Part shown: piece after piece, positions 9,444 through 15,323 of the stretch
How positions within the stretch are numbered: position 1 is the first letter of the stretch
Layout of the letters: every line of letters starts with the position of its first letter
DNA from: Anaerolineae bacterium
Lineage (GTDB): Bacteria; Pseudomonadota; Alphaproteobacteria; DSM-16000; Inquilinaceae
Length of the DNA stretch: 39,268 nucleotides
NCBI GenBank assembly: GCA_028285185.1
Contig: JANQQD010000254.1
Coordinates: 1-39,268, forward strand
Reading direction: 5' to 3'
Translations under genes and position numbers: made by a program
The notes under the pieces: model-generated
The model's database searches: none
Told to the model about the DNA's origin: nothing
Seen by the model: the letters and a program-made list of their open reading frames with translations, nothing else

Positions 9444-9791
9444 ATGACCAAGGGTTTAATCTTCTGTGTCGCGGCGCTAGCCATCGCAGGCACGGGACAT
9501 ACGGCGAAGGCCCAAGAAGAGGTCAGCCGGCTTCTTGGCGGGAACCCGATCTCTACGGAAGAACTGGCGGAGGCACGCGGCGGCTCGCTGCAAGGTCTCG
9601 ATGCCGACTTTGCCGCCCTGTCGGCGGAGATCAGCAACGTGACCTCGAACATCACGGGCCCGTTCAATGCCAGCAATTCCATCGCCGCAGATGCGTTTCA
9701 GAATGCGGCCGGCGCGTTCACGGTGATCCAGAACAACGGCAACAATTCGATCATCCAGGTGAACACAATGCTGAGCGTGATCGTGCAATGA
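9444..9791 (+). CDS. Small secreted one-repeat subunit with double-glycine leader (FapB-like nucleator candidate)
   Basis: A 115-residue exported protein. The ATG at 9444 is chosen because GGGAGG at 9433-9438 lies 5 nt upstream; a TTG one codon earlier is less likely. Residues 1-23 form a Sec signal peptide ending AKA. Then comes ISTEELAEARGG (residues 36-47), matching the double-glycine leader consensus at -12, -11, -8, -7, -2 and -1. The rest ends with FQNAAGAFTVIQNNG and a short beta-rich tail, which lines up with the final unit of the giant protein (FNGAAGVVSVTQNNG). It is thus a single-unit version of the giant. By analogy with Fap, where a minor subunit seeds the major one, it may nucleate fibres after the adjacent C39 peptidase removes residues 24-47. 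The stop codon overlaps the peptidase start (ATGA). The function is inferred; the motifs are seen. Confidence 0.85.
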   Translation: MTKGLIFCVAALAIAGTGHTAKAQEEVSRLLGGNPISTEELAEARGGSLQGLDADFAALSAEISNVTSNITGPFNASNSIAADAFQNAAGAFTVIQNNGNNSIIQVNTMLSVIVQ

Positions 9792-10510
9792 TCACACTGT
9801 CAAAGACAAGGTTGGGGCTGTGCAAGCTGGCCGCCGTCGCCCTCGTGGCCGCGGCGGCCGGACCGCACACGGCGACCGCCGCCGACGTCACCACGATCGT
9901 CGGCGGTTTCTCGTTCAACACGACAGTCACCAGTATCCGGGAAGCACGTTACAACGCCGTCGTCCCGCAGCAATACGACTTCAGCTGCGGCTCGGCGTCG
10001 ATTGCCACCCTGCTTACTTACCATTACGGCGTTCCGACGACGGAGCAGGCCGTGTTCGAGCACATGTGGGAGAACGGCGATCAGGAAGCCATCCGGACCC
10101 GCGGCTTCTCCATGCTCGATATGAAGACGTACCTCGCAACGATCGGGCTGGAGTCCGACGGTTTCGAGGCGTCGCTGGACCAGTTGGTCGAAGTCGGCAT
10201 CCCCGGGGTCACGCTGATAAACCTGAACGGCTACTTGCACTTTGTGGTGATCAAGGGCGTGACCGAAAACGAGGTCCTGGTGGGTGACCCGGCCTTCGGC
10301 ATGAAGATCATCCCGAGAGATCAGTTCGAAGCAATGTGGAACGGCATCCTCTTCGTCGTGACGAATGCGATGGAGAGCGGCCAGCAGCGGTTCAACGTGG
10401 CGGCAGATTGGCGCATTCGCGCTCTTGCCCCGCTGGGGTCGGCGCTGACCGTGCAGAACCTGTCAGACATAACGCTGCTGATGCCGGGTTTGAACGAATT
10501 CACATTCTAA
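9788..10510 (+). CDS. Sec-exported stand-alone C39-family cysteine peptidase (FapD-like)
   Basis: A 240-residue protein with a signal peptide (residues 1 to about 32, ending TATAA) and a papain-like C39 domain. The key residues are visible: oxyanion Gln61 in PQQYDFSCGSAS, nucleophile Cys67 six residues on, His151 in YLHFVVIKG and Asp167 in GDPAFG. C39 enzymes normally sit on ABC exporters and cut bacteriocin leaders after Gly-Gly in the cytoplasm. This one has no transporter domain and should act in the periplasm, as FapD does in the Pseudomonas Fap system. Three neighbouring exported proteins carry Gly-Gly leaders, so they are the obvious substrates. The start ATG (9788) overlaps the stop of the preceding small subunit by 4 nt, which implies translational coupling of peptidase and substrate. 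About 45 residues after the last catalytic segment form an extra C-terminal tail of unknown role. Confidence 0.9.
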   Translation: MITLSKTRLGLCKLAAVALVAAAAGPHTATAADVTTIVGGFSFNTTVTSIREARYNAVVPQQYDFSCGSASIATLLTYHYGVPTTEQAVFEHMWENGDQEAIRTRGFSMLDMKTYLATIGLESDGFEASLDQLVEVGIPGVTLINLNGYLHFVVIKGVTENEVLVGDPAFGMKIIPRDQFEAMWNGILFVVTNAMESGQQRFNVAADWRIRALAPLGSALTVQNLSDITLLMPGLNEFTF

Positions 10511-10528
10511 CCGGGAGGCGTGATAGCC

Positions 10529-11077
10529 ATGCGTGGCAAAAGCACTTTGGCGTTAGCGCTCTGGGTCATGGCAACGCCGTTGCTGGCGGAGCTGGCTCCG
10601 GCTATGGCCGAAGACGATTTGTGGTCCCAGCGGCGGCTCTCGAACGAAGAGCTGGCGGATCTGCGCGGCGGGTTCATGACCAGCGCCGGTTTCGTGAGCT
10701 TCGGGATCGACATGACCGGGCTTGTCGCCGGCGCGGACGGCAGCGAGCTCAGCAGCTTCACTTTCCAGGCGGTTCTGGAGAATGGGGTGCTGGTCGGGGA
10801 TCCGGAGGTGAACAATGTCCTCGGCAGTCAGGTGACCACCGCAATCGAGCAAACCAACAGCAGCATCATCGTCAGCCTGCAGGGGGGCGCCCCCGACAGC
10901 AACATGCTTGGCGATATCGCCGGGTCCGGCTTGTTCTCCGTGATCCAGAACAATCTCGACAACATCATCATACAGCAGAACACCGGCATCGAGTTGACGC
11001 TGGATCTCGACATGTCGAGCATCCAGGCAAACAACCTTGCCAACGCCCTGATCGAAGCCGGCCTGCTTGGCCTTTGA
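10529..11077 (+). CDS. Second small secreted subunit with double-glycine leader (FapE-like position)
   Basis: A 182-residue protein. The ATG at 10529 is chosen (GGGAGG at 10513-10518); an in-frame GTG at 10520 sits too close to that site. Residues 1-27 form a signal peptide (hydrophobic core, AMA). LSNEELADLRGG (residues 37-48) is a textbook double-glycine leader. The mature part begins FMTSAGFVSFGIDMTG. It includes TTAIEQTNSSIIVSLQGG and LFSVIQNNLDNIIIQQNTG, a degenerate version of the QNNG core in which Gly is replaced by Leu and a second QQN ladder follows directly. It ends with an alpha-helix-like ANNLANALIEAGLLGL. Its place directly after the C39 gene matches fapE in Pseudomonas, but sequence identity to FapE is not claimed. 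It is probably a minor fibre component or secretion adaptor, processed by the C39 enzyme. Confidence 0.8.
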   Translation: MRGKSTLALALWVMATPLLAELAPAMAEDDLWSQRRLSNEELADLRGGFMTSAGFVSFGIDMTGLVAGADGSELSSFTFQAVLENGVLVGDPEVNNVLGSQVTTAIEQTNSSIIVSLQGGAPDSNMLGDIAGSGLFSVIQNNLDNIIIQQNTGIELTLDLDMSSIQANNLANALIEAGLLGL

Positions 11078-11110
11078 TGGCAATGAATCACGTGGCATCA
11101 CGATAACAAT

Positions 11111-11154
11111 CTGGAGGCCGGCAGAGCATCGTCGGACCTCCAGGGACATGGAGG
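11111..11154 (+). promoter_or_regulatory. Two mutually exclusive hairpins over a ribosome binding site
   Basis: CTGGAGGCCG (11111-11120) can pair with CGGACCTCCAG (11133-11143, one bulged A). Alternatively CCTCCA (11137-11142) can pair with TGGAGG (11149-11154) across a 6-nt loop, which buries the Shine-Dalgarno GGAGG (11150-11154) of the lipoprotein gene starting at 11160. The shared CCTCC cannot be in both. The layout is that of an RNA switch or a translational-coupling device; no ligand is suggested by the sequence. Confidence 0.5.
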
Positions 11155-11159
11155 CCCCA

Positions 11160-11678
11160 GTGAAGAGACGATCCTGCCTGCCTGCCGCGACCGCTGTCTT
11201 GGGGGCGGCGGCCCTCACAGCCTGTGCCCTGCCATTGCCCCTCATTGTTGCCGGCTATGCGGTCGACGGGGCTGTGCTGGTCGCCTCAGACAAGATGATC
11301 ATGGACCACGCCCTCTCGGCCATCGCCGATGAAGATTGCGCGATGTGGCGGGCGGTGACCTGGGGCGATATCTGCGTCGACAATGAAGGCGATACGGTCA
11401 TCGCAACCGCTGCCGTGCCAGGCGAGACGGCCGAAGATCAGGGAATGGCGGTGGCGACAGCCCTCGGTAGTAGTGGCGAGATCCCGGAGAATGCCGTGTT
11501 GCCACTCGGCGCGCCGATCTCGGCGCTCGCGGCAATGTCCCCGGCGAGTGGGTTCGATGACCACTGGCGCGATGGAATCCCCCGCGTCGTCTTGGCGGAG
11601 AGGCCCGCGCCGTCAGCATCGACGACAACCGAACCCACGACGGAGGTTCTGTCCCTGCCTAGGACCAGGGACCGCTGA
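11160..11678 (+). CDS. Putative lipoprotein of unknown function in the amyloid operon
   Basis: A 172-residue protein. The GTG at 11160 is preferred because GGAGG (11150-11154) lies 5 nt upstream; ATG at 11148 is the alternative. The N-terminus is a lipoprotein signal: KRR, a hydrophobic stretch, then lipobox LTAC with the lipidated Cys around residue 21. After it comes a hydrophobic LPLPLIVAGYAVDGAVLV segment, then DHALSAIADEDCAMWRAVTWGDICVD with two Cys spaced for a possible disulfide. The C-terminal half is low-complexity and rich in Pro, Ser and Thr. I do not recognise a named family. It has the same strand as the repeat and peptidase genes and starts 82 nt after the previous stop, so it could be a membrane-anchored helper of the export system, but no FapA-type chaperone signature is visible. 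Confidence 0.72.
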   Translation: MKRRSCLPAATAVLGAAALTACALPLPLIVAGYAVDGAVLVASDKMIMDHALSAIADEDCAMWRAVTWGDICVDNEGDTVIATAAVPGETAEDQGMAVATALGSSGEIPENAVLPLGAPISALAAMSPASGFDDHWRDGIPRVVLAERPAPSASTTTEPTTEVLSLPRTRDR

Positions 11679-11828
11679 AGACCAGTTTCACGTTGGGAAC
11701 CAATCGCCGAGTTGTCAGCGCGGTTCGGCGGCGATAGGTCGAAACAGACATACGCGTGAAGGAAAGCGGTGTCTGACGGAGCGGAAAGGTTGCTCGCTCC
11801 TCGGTTGCTTAGTCTGTCCCATGTATTC

Positions 11829-11861
11829 CAAGCTGCAGGGAAATCGGTTGCCTGCAGCTTG
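11829..11861. terminator. Bidirectional terminator-like hairpin between convergent genes
   Basis: A perfect 11-bp inverted repeat (CAAGCTGCAGG at 11829-11839, CCTGCAGCTTG at 11851-11861) with an 11-nt loop sits in the 243-bp gap between the lipoprotein stop and the stop of the convergent barrel gene. There is no long T-run on either side, so Rho-independent strength is uncertain. Confidence 0.55.
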
Positions 11862-11921
11862 AGAACGCGCCTCTCGTTCGCAAATGTGACGATCGATCAC
11901 CCGCGGTTGCTTGATTGAGGC

Positions 11922-13322
11922 TTAGTCGTCTCCGAAAATATCAGTGAAGGTGATCGGCACGCGCAACGTGGCGGTCAGGTCGGGCGCGTCTTCGGTTACG
12001 CCGGGTGCGACCGTCACGTTGACGCCGACACTGTCCGAAACACGGAACGAGGCTCCGAACAGAAGCCGCCCGATATTGAGGACCCGCGATCCTTCGACGA
12101 TCTGGCCGTTCTGGCTCGTGCGTCCCACCACCTGGTGATCGTAGCCAAGGGTAATGGATGTACGCTCGTTCAGCCCGATGCCCACGCCACCACTGAGATT
12201 GACAATGTCGCCGGGATCGATAAGGCCGAACTCATCGCCGATATCCCGTTCCAAGTTCCAGGTGTAGCCGAGATTGGCGAACAGCACGGCCGGATCGTTG
12301 GGATAGAGCACAGTGACGCTCGGCTGGATGCCGAAGAACCCTGTGCCCGTCGCGAGTTCCAACTCGTTTCCGTCGTCGTCCCGTTCAATCTCGAACGGAT
12401 CCCGCCCCGTTGGCACGCGCACGCGCAGATTGGCAATGAAAAAGGGCCAATCATCCAGTCCCTGATTGATCTGATAGTTGGTCGCGAACTCAATATCGCC
12501 GAGCCCGCTGCCCGTGGTGTTGAACGCTTCGGCCTCATCGGCGCCGACGCCGATTGGTCGCCGGCTGGAGTCTTCGCTGCGGAACACGTAGGGGACACGA
12601 ACCTGGGCATCCAGGCGGTCGGTGATGCCGTACCGCACAGAGATGGCAGGGGTCACGTTCTCGCGCTCGACCGACTCCACTGCGAACTCACCGACAAGAA
12701 TCGCGGGCAGCACACTGAAGCCGGCAACCTCGACTCGATTGACATTCGAAAGATTGTACTCGACAGAAGGCTCAAACACCAAAGTTCCCTGCGGCAGAAG
12801 TGCGCCGCCGCGTTCGGGGAACAACTCGACGCTTGGCGGGGTGTCTTCCGAATCAACATCCTCCGGAGGCGTGCCTTCGCCGCCTGGTGCCGTCGTCGGT
12901 GCCTGCCCCGGTGTCTGCTGGCTCAGCAGCTCATCGGCCGACACGGTCTCCGGGAACGCAGCCGGGAACACGCTGGCCGTGATCGTCGACGGCTGGAAAC
13001 TCTGACCATCCAGCGACGGAAAACTCAATATGAGCGGAGCCGAGACCATCTGGCCCACTCCGCCCCGAGCCTCGCCGAGTTCGTCGTCCGACAGAGGCTC
13101 AGCTGAGAAGCTGGTTCGCAGGTCTTCCAGCTGGCGCAACTGGCTATCAAGCTGCTCCTGTTGGGCCTCAATAACTGCCCTTTGAGCTTCGAGCAACTCG
13201 CGCTGCTCCAGCAACTGCTGTTCGAGACGTCTGATCTCGTCCGCACTCGTCGCCAACGCTGTGTTCGGAAGCGGTAGTGCAACTGCCGATGTGAGCAGAG
13301 CGGGAAGGATCAGACGGCGCAT
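11922..13322 (-). CDS. Outer-membrane beta-barrel with N-terminal coiled coil and double-glycine site (FapF-like secretion pore)
   Basis: A 466-residue protein. Residues 1-24 form a signal peptide (ALA). Residues 28-70 are a heptad-rich Glu/Gln/Leu coiled coil (EIRRLEQQLLEQRELLEAQ and onward). Residues 77-88 read LSDDELGEARGG, the same double-glycine leader found in the two small subunits. A Pro/Glu/Thr-rich linker follows (about 115-165). From about 178 there are alternating amphipathic strands with periplasmic-turn/extracellular-loop texture up to LRVPITFTDIFGDD, typical of an outer-membrane barrel. Pseudomonas FapF has this order (coiled coil, plug/linker, 12-strand barrel) and exports Fap subunits. 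The Gly-Gly site lies exactly between coiled coil and barrel, so C39 cleavage would release the coiled coil and could open or assemble the pore. The gene is convergent with the subunit operon, whereas fapF is co-directional. The C-terminus does not end in the usual aromatic residue. Confidence 0.8.
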   Translation of the reverse strand: MRRLILPALLTSAVALPLPNTALATSADEIRRLEQQLLEQRELLEAQRAVIEAQQEQLDSQLRQLEDLRTSFSAEPLSDDELGEARGGVGQMVSAPLILSFPSLDGQSFQPSTITASVFPAAFPETVSADELLSQQTPGQAPTTAPGGEGTPPEDVDSEDTPPSVELFPERGGALLPQGTLVFEPSVEYNLSNVNRVEVAGFSVLPAILVGEFAVESVERENVTPAISVRYGITDRLDAQVRVPYVFRSEDSSRRPIGVGADEAEAFNTTGSGLGDIEFATNYQINQGLDDWPFFIANLRVRVPTGRDPFEIERDDDGNELELATGTGFFGIQPSVTVLYPNDPAVLFANLGYTWNLERDIGDEFGLIDPGDIVNLSGGVGIGLNERTSITLGYDHQVVGRTSQNGQIVEGSRVLNIGRLLFGASFRVSDSVGVNVTVAPGVTEDAPDLTATLRVPITFTDIFGDD

Positions 13323-13891
13323 ATCACATCACTGTAATTCTGTTGACCGCGTGTTGATTTGGTACCAGTCGACGGGATTGACTGCAACCTGCTTCTTGGG
13401 CGTCGTCAAGCATCCGTGGTATGCTTCGAGGCCTAACTGCGCTGTCATTCTTGTTTTCGTCTGATCAAGATAGTGAGGCTGACCTCGACTTGGCTGGACC
13501 AAGCAGTGAGATACGGACACTGGGTCTGGCGATCGTAAAGTTGGGCTTCACCTGTCACAAATCTAAATGTGAAAGTTCAAGTTGACGTTATGGGCTGGAC
13601 GGTGACCTACTCACCGGAAGATGCCTCAGTTGATATGAGAGTCCGTCGACAGGTGGTCGCATGTGGCACGCGTCCAAGTTCAATCCTTGTCCATTGTGTG
13701 GGAAAATGTATGGGATAGATGTGCGAACAGCAAAAAACGCCAGATTAACCCTGGCATAGTGGCGGAGAGTCTCGGAGATACTTCCAACTCAGCGCTAAAG
13801 GCGACGACGGACCATCGCGCTGTTGCGCTCGGGAAACCGACCTATCGACCGCCCACTGGGCGCTCGATTGCGCTTCGCGCACCGGCCGGTT
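13323..13891. other. Gene-poor spacer between barrel gene and tRNA-Ser
   Basis: 569 bp with lower GC than the flanks. I see no credible gene. It must hold the promoter of the barrel gene (minus strand), but I cannot place -35/-10 boxes with confidence. An inverted repeat TCACA-N8-TGTGA lies near 13555-13573 and could be an operator. A terminator-like hairpin at 13732-13755 is listed separately. Confidence 0.5.
13732..13755 (-). terminator. Candidate intrinsic terminator downstream of tRNA-Ser
   Basis: Read on the minus strand: GCCAG, 7-nt loop, CTGGC, then G and six T. The 5-bp stem is short but GC-rich and the T-run is good. It lies about 137 nt past the 3' end of tRNA-Ser in the direction of transcription. 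Confidence 0.45.
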
Positions 13892-13982
13892 TGGCGGAGG
13901 GGATGGGATTCGAACCCACGATACGCGATTAACGTATACACACTTTCCAGGCGTGCGCCTTCAACCGCTCGGCCACCCCTCC
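13892..13982 (-). tRNA. tRNA-Ser (anticodon GGA), CCA encoded
   Basis: The minus strand begins GGAGGGGTGGCCGAGCGGTT, the hallmark start of a serine tRNA. The anticodon loop is CTGGAAA (anticodon GGA, reads UCC/UCU). There is a long class II variable arm, the T-arm GGTTCGAATCC, then the acceptor partner CCCCTCC, discriminator G and an encoded CCA. Total 91 nt with CCA. The acceptor stem is 7 perfect pairs. Confidence 0.96.
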
Positions 13983-14129
13983 GCTTAGATGCGGCCTATA
14001 CTTAGCGGGCCGATCGACGGCCTGCAACGCGTACGATCCTGGCGCCATGCGGGCCGGAGCTTTGCATTCTCCAGTCCGGTTGTGTCTAATGGGAACGCGG
14101 TCGCCCTGCTCTCGGAGCCCCCCCACGTC

Positions 14130-14483
14130 ATGTTCGTCGTTCGCGCCATCGGTTGGGCGTTGCTGCTGCTAGCGTTGGCGATCCTCGGGCGGGATGTGTG
14201 GATGTGGGCCACGCCGGTGGAGACGACGGCCGTCAGCCCCGGCGTGTTCTCGATCACCTCCGGCCAGGTGCCGATTACGTTCGGTGAGCTGTGGTACATG
14301 CTCAGCCCCGAATCCCCGAATTTCGTGCAGGCCATCGTTCAGCGCTATCTTCATCCGGCGGTGTGGGATCAAGGCCTCCTGTACGTCGTCCTGGCACCGG
14401 CTTCAGTGGTCTTCGCCGTTCCCGCCCTCCTGTTCCTGCTGGTCTTCCGGCGCCGTCGCCGTCGCCGGCGTCTGCTCCACTGA
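14130..14483 (+). CDS. Small two-segment membrane protein, function unknown
   Basis: A 117-residue protein when started at the ATG at 14130; the longer in-frame extension back to about 13989 runs into the tRNA 5' region and has no membrane or domain character. Residues 2-25 form a membrane helix (FVVRAIGWALLLLALAILG), the middle 55 or so residues are soluble (GVFSITSGQVPITFGELWYM, then PNFVQAIVQRYLHPAVWDQG), and a second helix (about 82-106) runs into a tail of eight consecutive Arg. The topology is probably a short loop outside with the basic tail in the cytoplasm. I do not recognise the family. Its last 81 bp overlap the 3' end of the convergent hydrolase gene. Confidence 0.65.
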   Translation: MFVVRAIGWALLLLALAILGRDVWMWATPVETTAVSPGVFSITSGQVPITFGELWYMLSPESPNFVQAIVQRYLHPAVWDQGLLYVVLAPASVVFAVPALLFLLVFRRRRRRRRLLH

Positions 14484-15293
14484 CGCAGGATGCGGCAGGG
14501 CAGGGGCGGCCATCGCTGCCAGTTCGTCCACCGCCCCGGTCAGCAGGGTCAGGTGCTCCGGGTCTGACAGCCGGTGGCCGCCGTCCTTGATCAGCAGCAG
14601 CCGCACATCCTCTGCGGCCAGCCGCTCCATCAGCCGCACGCTCTGGCGCCAAGGTACGTCCGGGTCGCGCATGCCGTGCAGCAGCCGCGCCGGGCAGGCC
14701 ATCGCGATGGGAGCGTGCAGCAGCAGATGGCGCTCAGCCTCCTCCATCAGCGCCCAAGTGACGACGAATGGGGTCGGGCCGTAGGGTGAGGGGCGTTCCA
14801 GGCGGCCCTCGCGGCGCAGCGTCGCCCGGTCGCGGCCGTCAAGCTGCGGCCGGATCATGTCGGCGGTCATGTCCACTGCTGCGGCGATCGTCACCAGTCC
14901 CGCCACCCGGTCGGGCCGCGCCAGAGCCGCCAGCACGGCGATCCAGCCGCCCATGGACGAACCGACAAGAATCTGTGGACCTTCCGTCAGCGTGTCGAGA
15001 ACGGCGATCGCGTCGTCGCGCCAGGCCCCGATCGTGCCATCTTCGAACTGGCCGCCCGAGCGGCCGTGGCCACGATAGTCGAAGCGCACGAAGGCCTGGC
15101 CGCGGTCGCGGCAATGCCGTTCCAGATGCAGGGCCTTGGACCCGCTCATGTCCGACAGATAGCCGGTGAGGAACACCACCCCCGGACCGGGCGCGGCGTT
15201 GCCCGCTTGCACGCGATGGTAGGCAAGCGCAACACCCCCGGGTCGCTCTAGCGTTTGCTCCGGTGGGGCGCTATCGTCGCCGAAGGACTGCAT
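14403..15293 (-). CDS. Alpha/beta hydrolase (serine hydrolase)
   Basis: A 296-residue cytoplasmic hydrolase. The start ATG at 15293 has a strong Shine-Dalgarno AAGGAGG just upstream. The alpha/beta fold is clear: FLTGYLSDMSGSKA (oxyanion region), DYRGHGRSGG, the nucleophile elbow GSSMGGW (Ser nucleophile), the acid in GMRDPDVPW, and the catalytic His in DGGHRLSDPEHL. The pattern resembles ABHD10/BchO-type short-chain hydrolases (esterase or thioesterase activity). The C-terminal 30 residues (PALPHPASVEQ onward) are low-complexity and lie in the overlap with the convergent membrane-protein gene. It is divergently transcribed from the GT4 glycosyltransferase. The substrate cannot be read from the sequence. 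Confidence 0.88.
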   Translation of the reverse strand: MQSFGDDSAPPEQTLERPGGVALAYHRVQAGNAAPGPGVVFLTGYLSDMSGSKALHLERHCRDRGQAFVRFDYRGHGRSGGQFEDGTIGAWRDDAIAVLDTLTEGPQILVGSSMGGWIAVLAALARPDRVAGLVTIAAAVDMTADMIRPQLDGRDRATLRREGRLERPSPYGPTPFVVTWALMEEAERHLLLHAPIAMACPARLLHGMRDPDVPWRQSVRLMERLAAEDVRLLLIKDGGHRLSDPEHLTLLTGAVDELAAMAAPALPHPASVEQTPATATAPEDQQEQEGGNGEDH

Positions 15294-15323
15294 CCTTCCC
15301 TCCTTCTCGCCGACATAGACTCA

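Noticed and set aside
9386-9787. N-terminal extension of the C39 peptidase frame back to 9386
   Set aside because: It overlaps the small subunit in another frame; the ATG at 9788 gives a signal peptide and a 4-nt start/stop overlap.
9788-10510. C39 gene as part of an ABC transporter
   Set aside because: No transmembrane or nucleotide-binding domain follows the peptidase; it has its own signal peptide.
1-13322. Interpretation as a class II bacteriocin or RiPP cluster because of the double-glycine leaders
   Set aside because: No ABC exporter, immunity gene or modification enzyme is present; precursors carry Sec signal peptides and the neighbours are repeat-polymer and barrel genes.
13555-13573. 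TCACA-N8-TGTGA as a possible CRP site
   Set aside because: The half-sites are in the reverse order relative to the CRP consensus TGTGA-N6-TCACA and the spacing differs.
13663-14005. Plus-strand open frames over the tRNA region (GMGFEPTIRD and RRGWDSNPRYAINV products)
   Set aside because: These are the classic false translations of the antisense of a serine tRNA.
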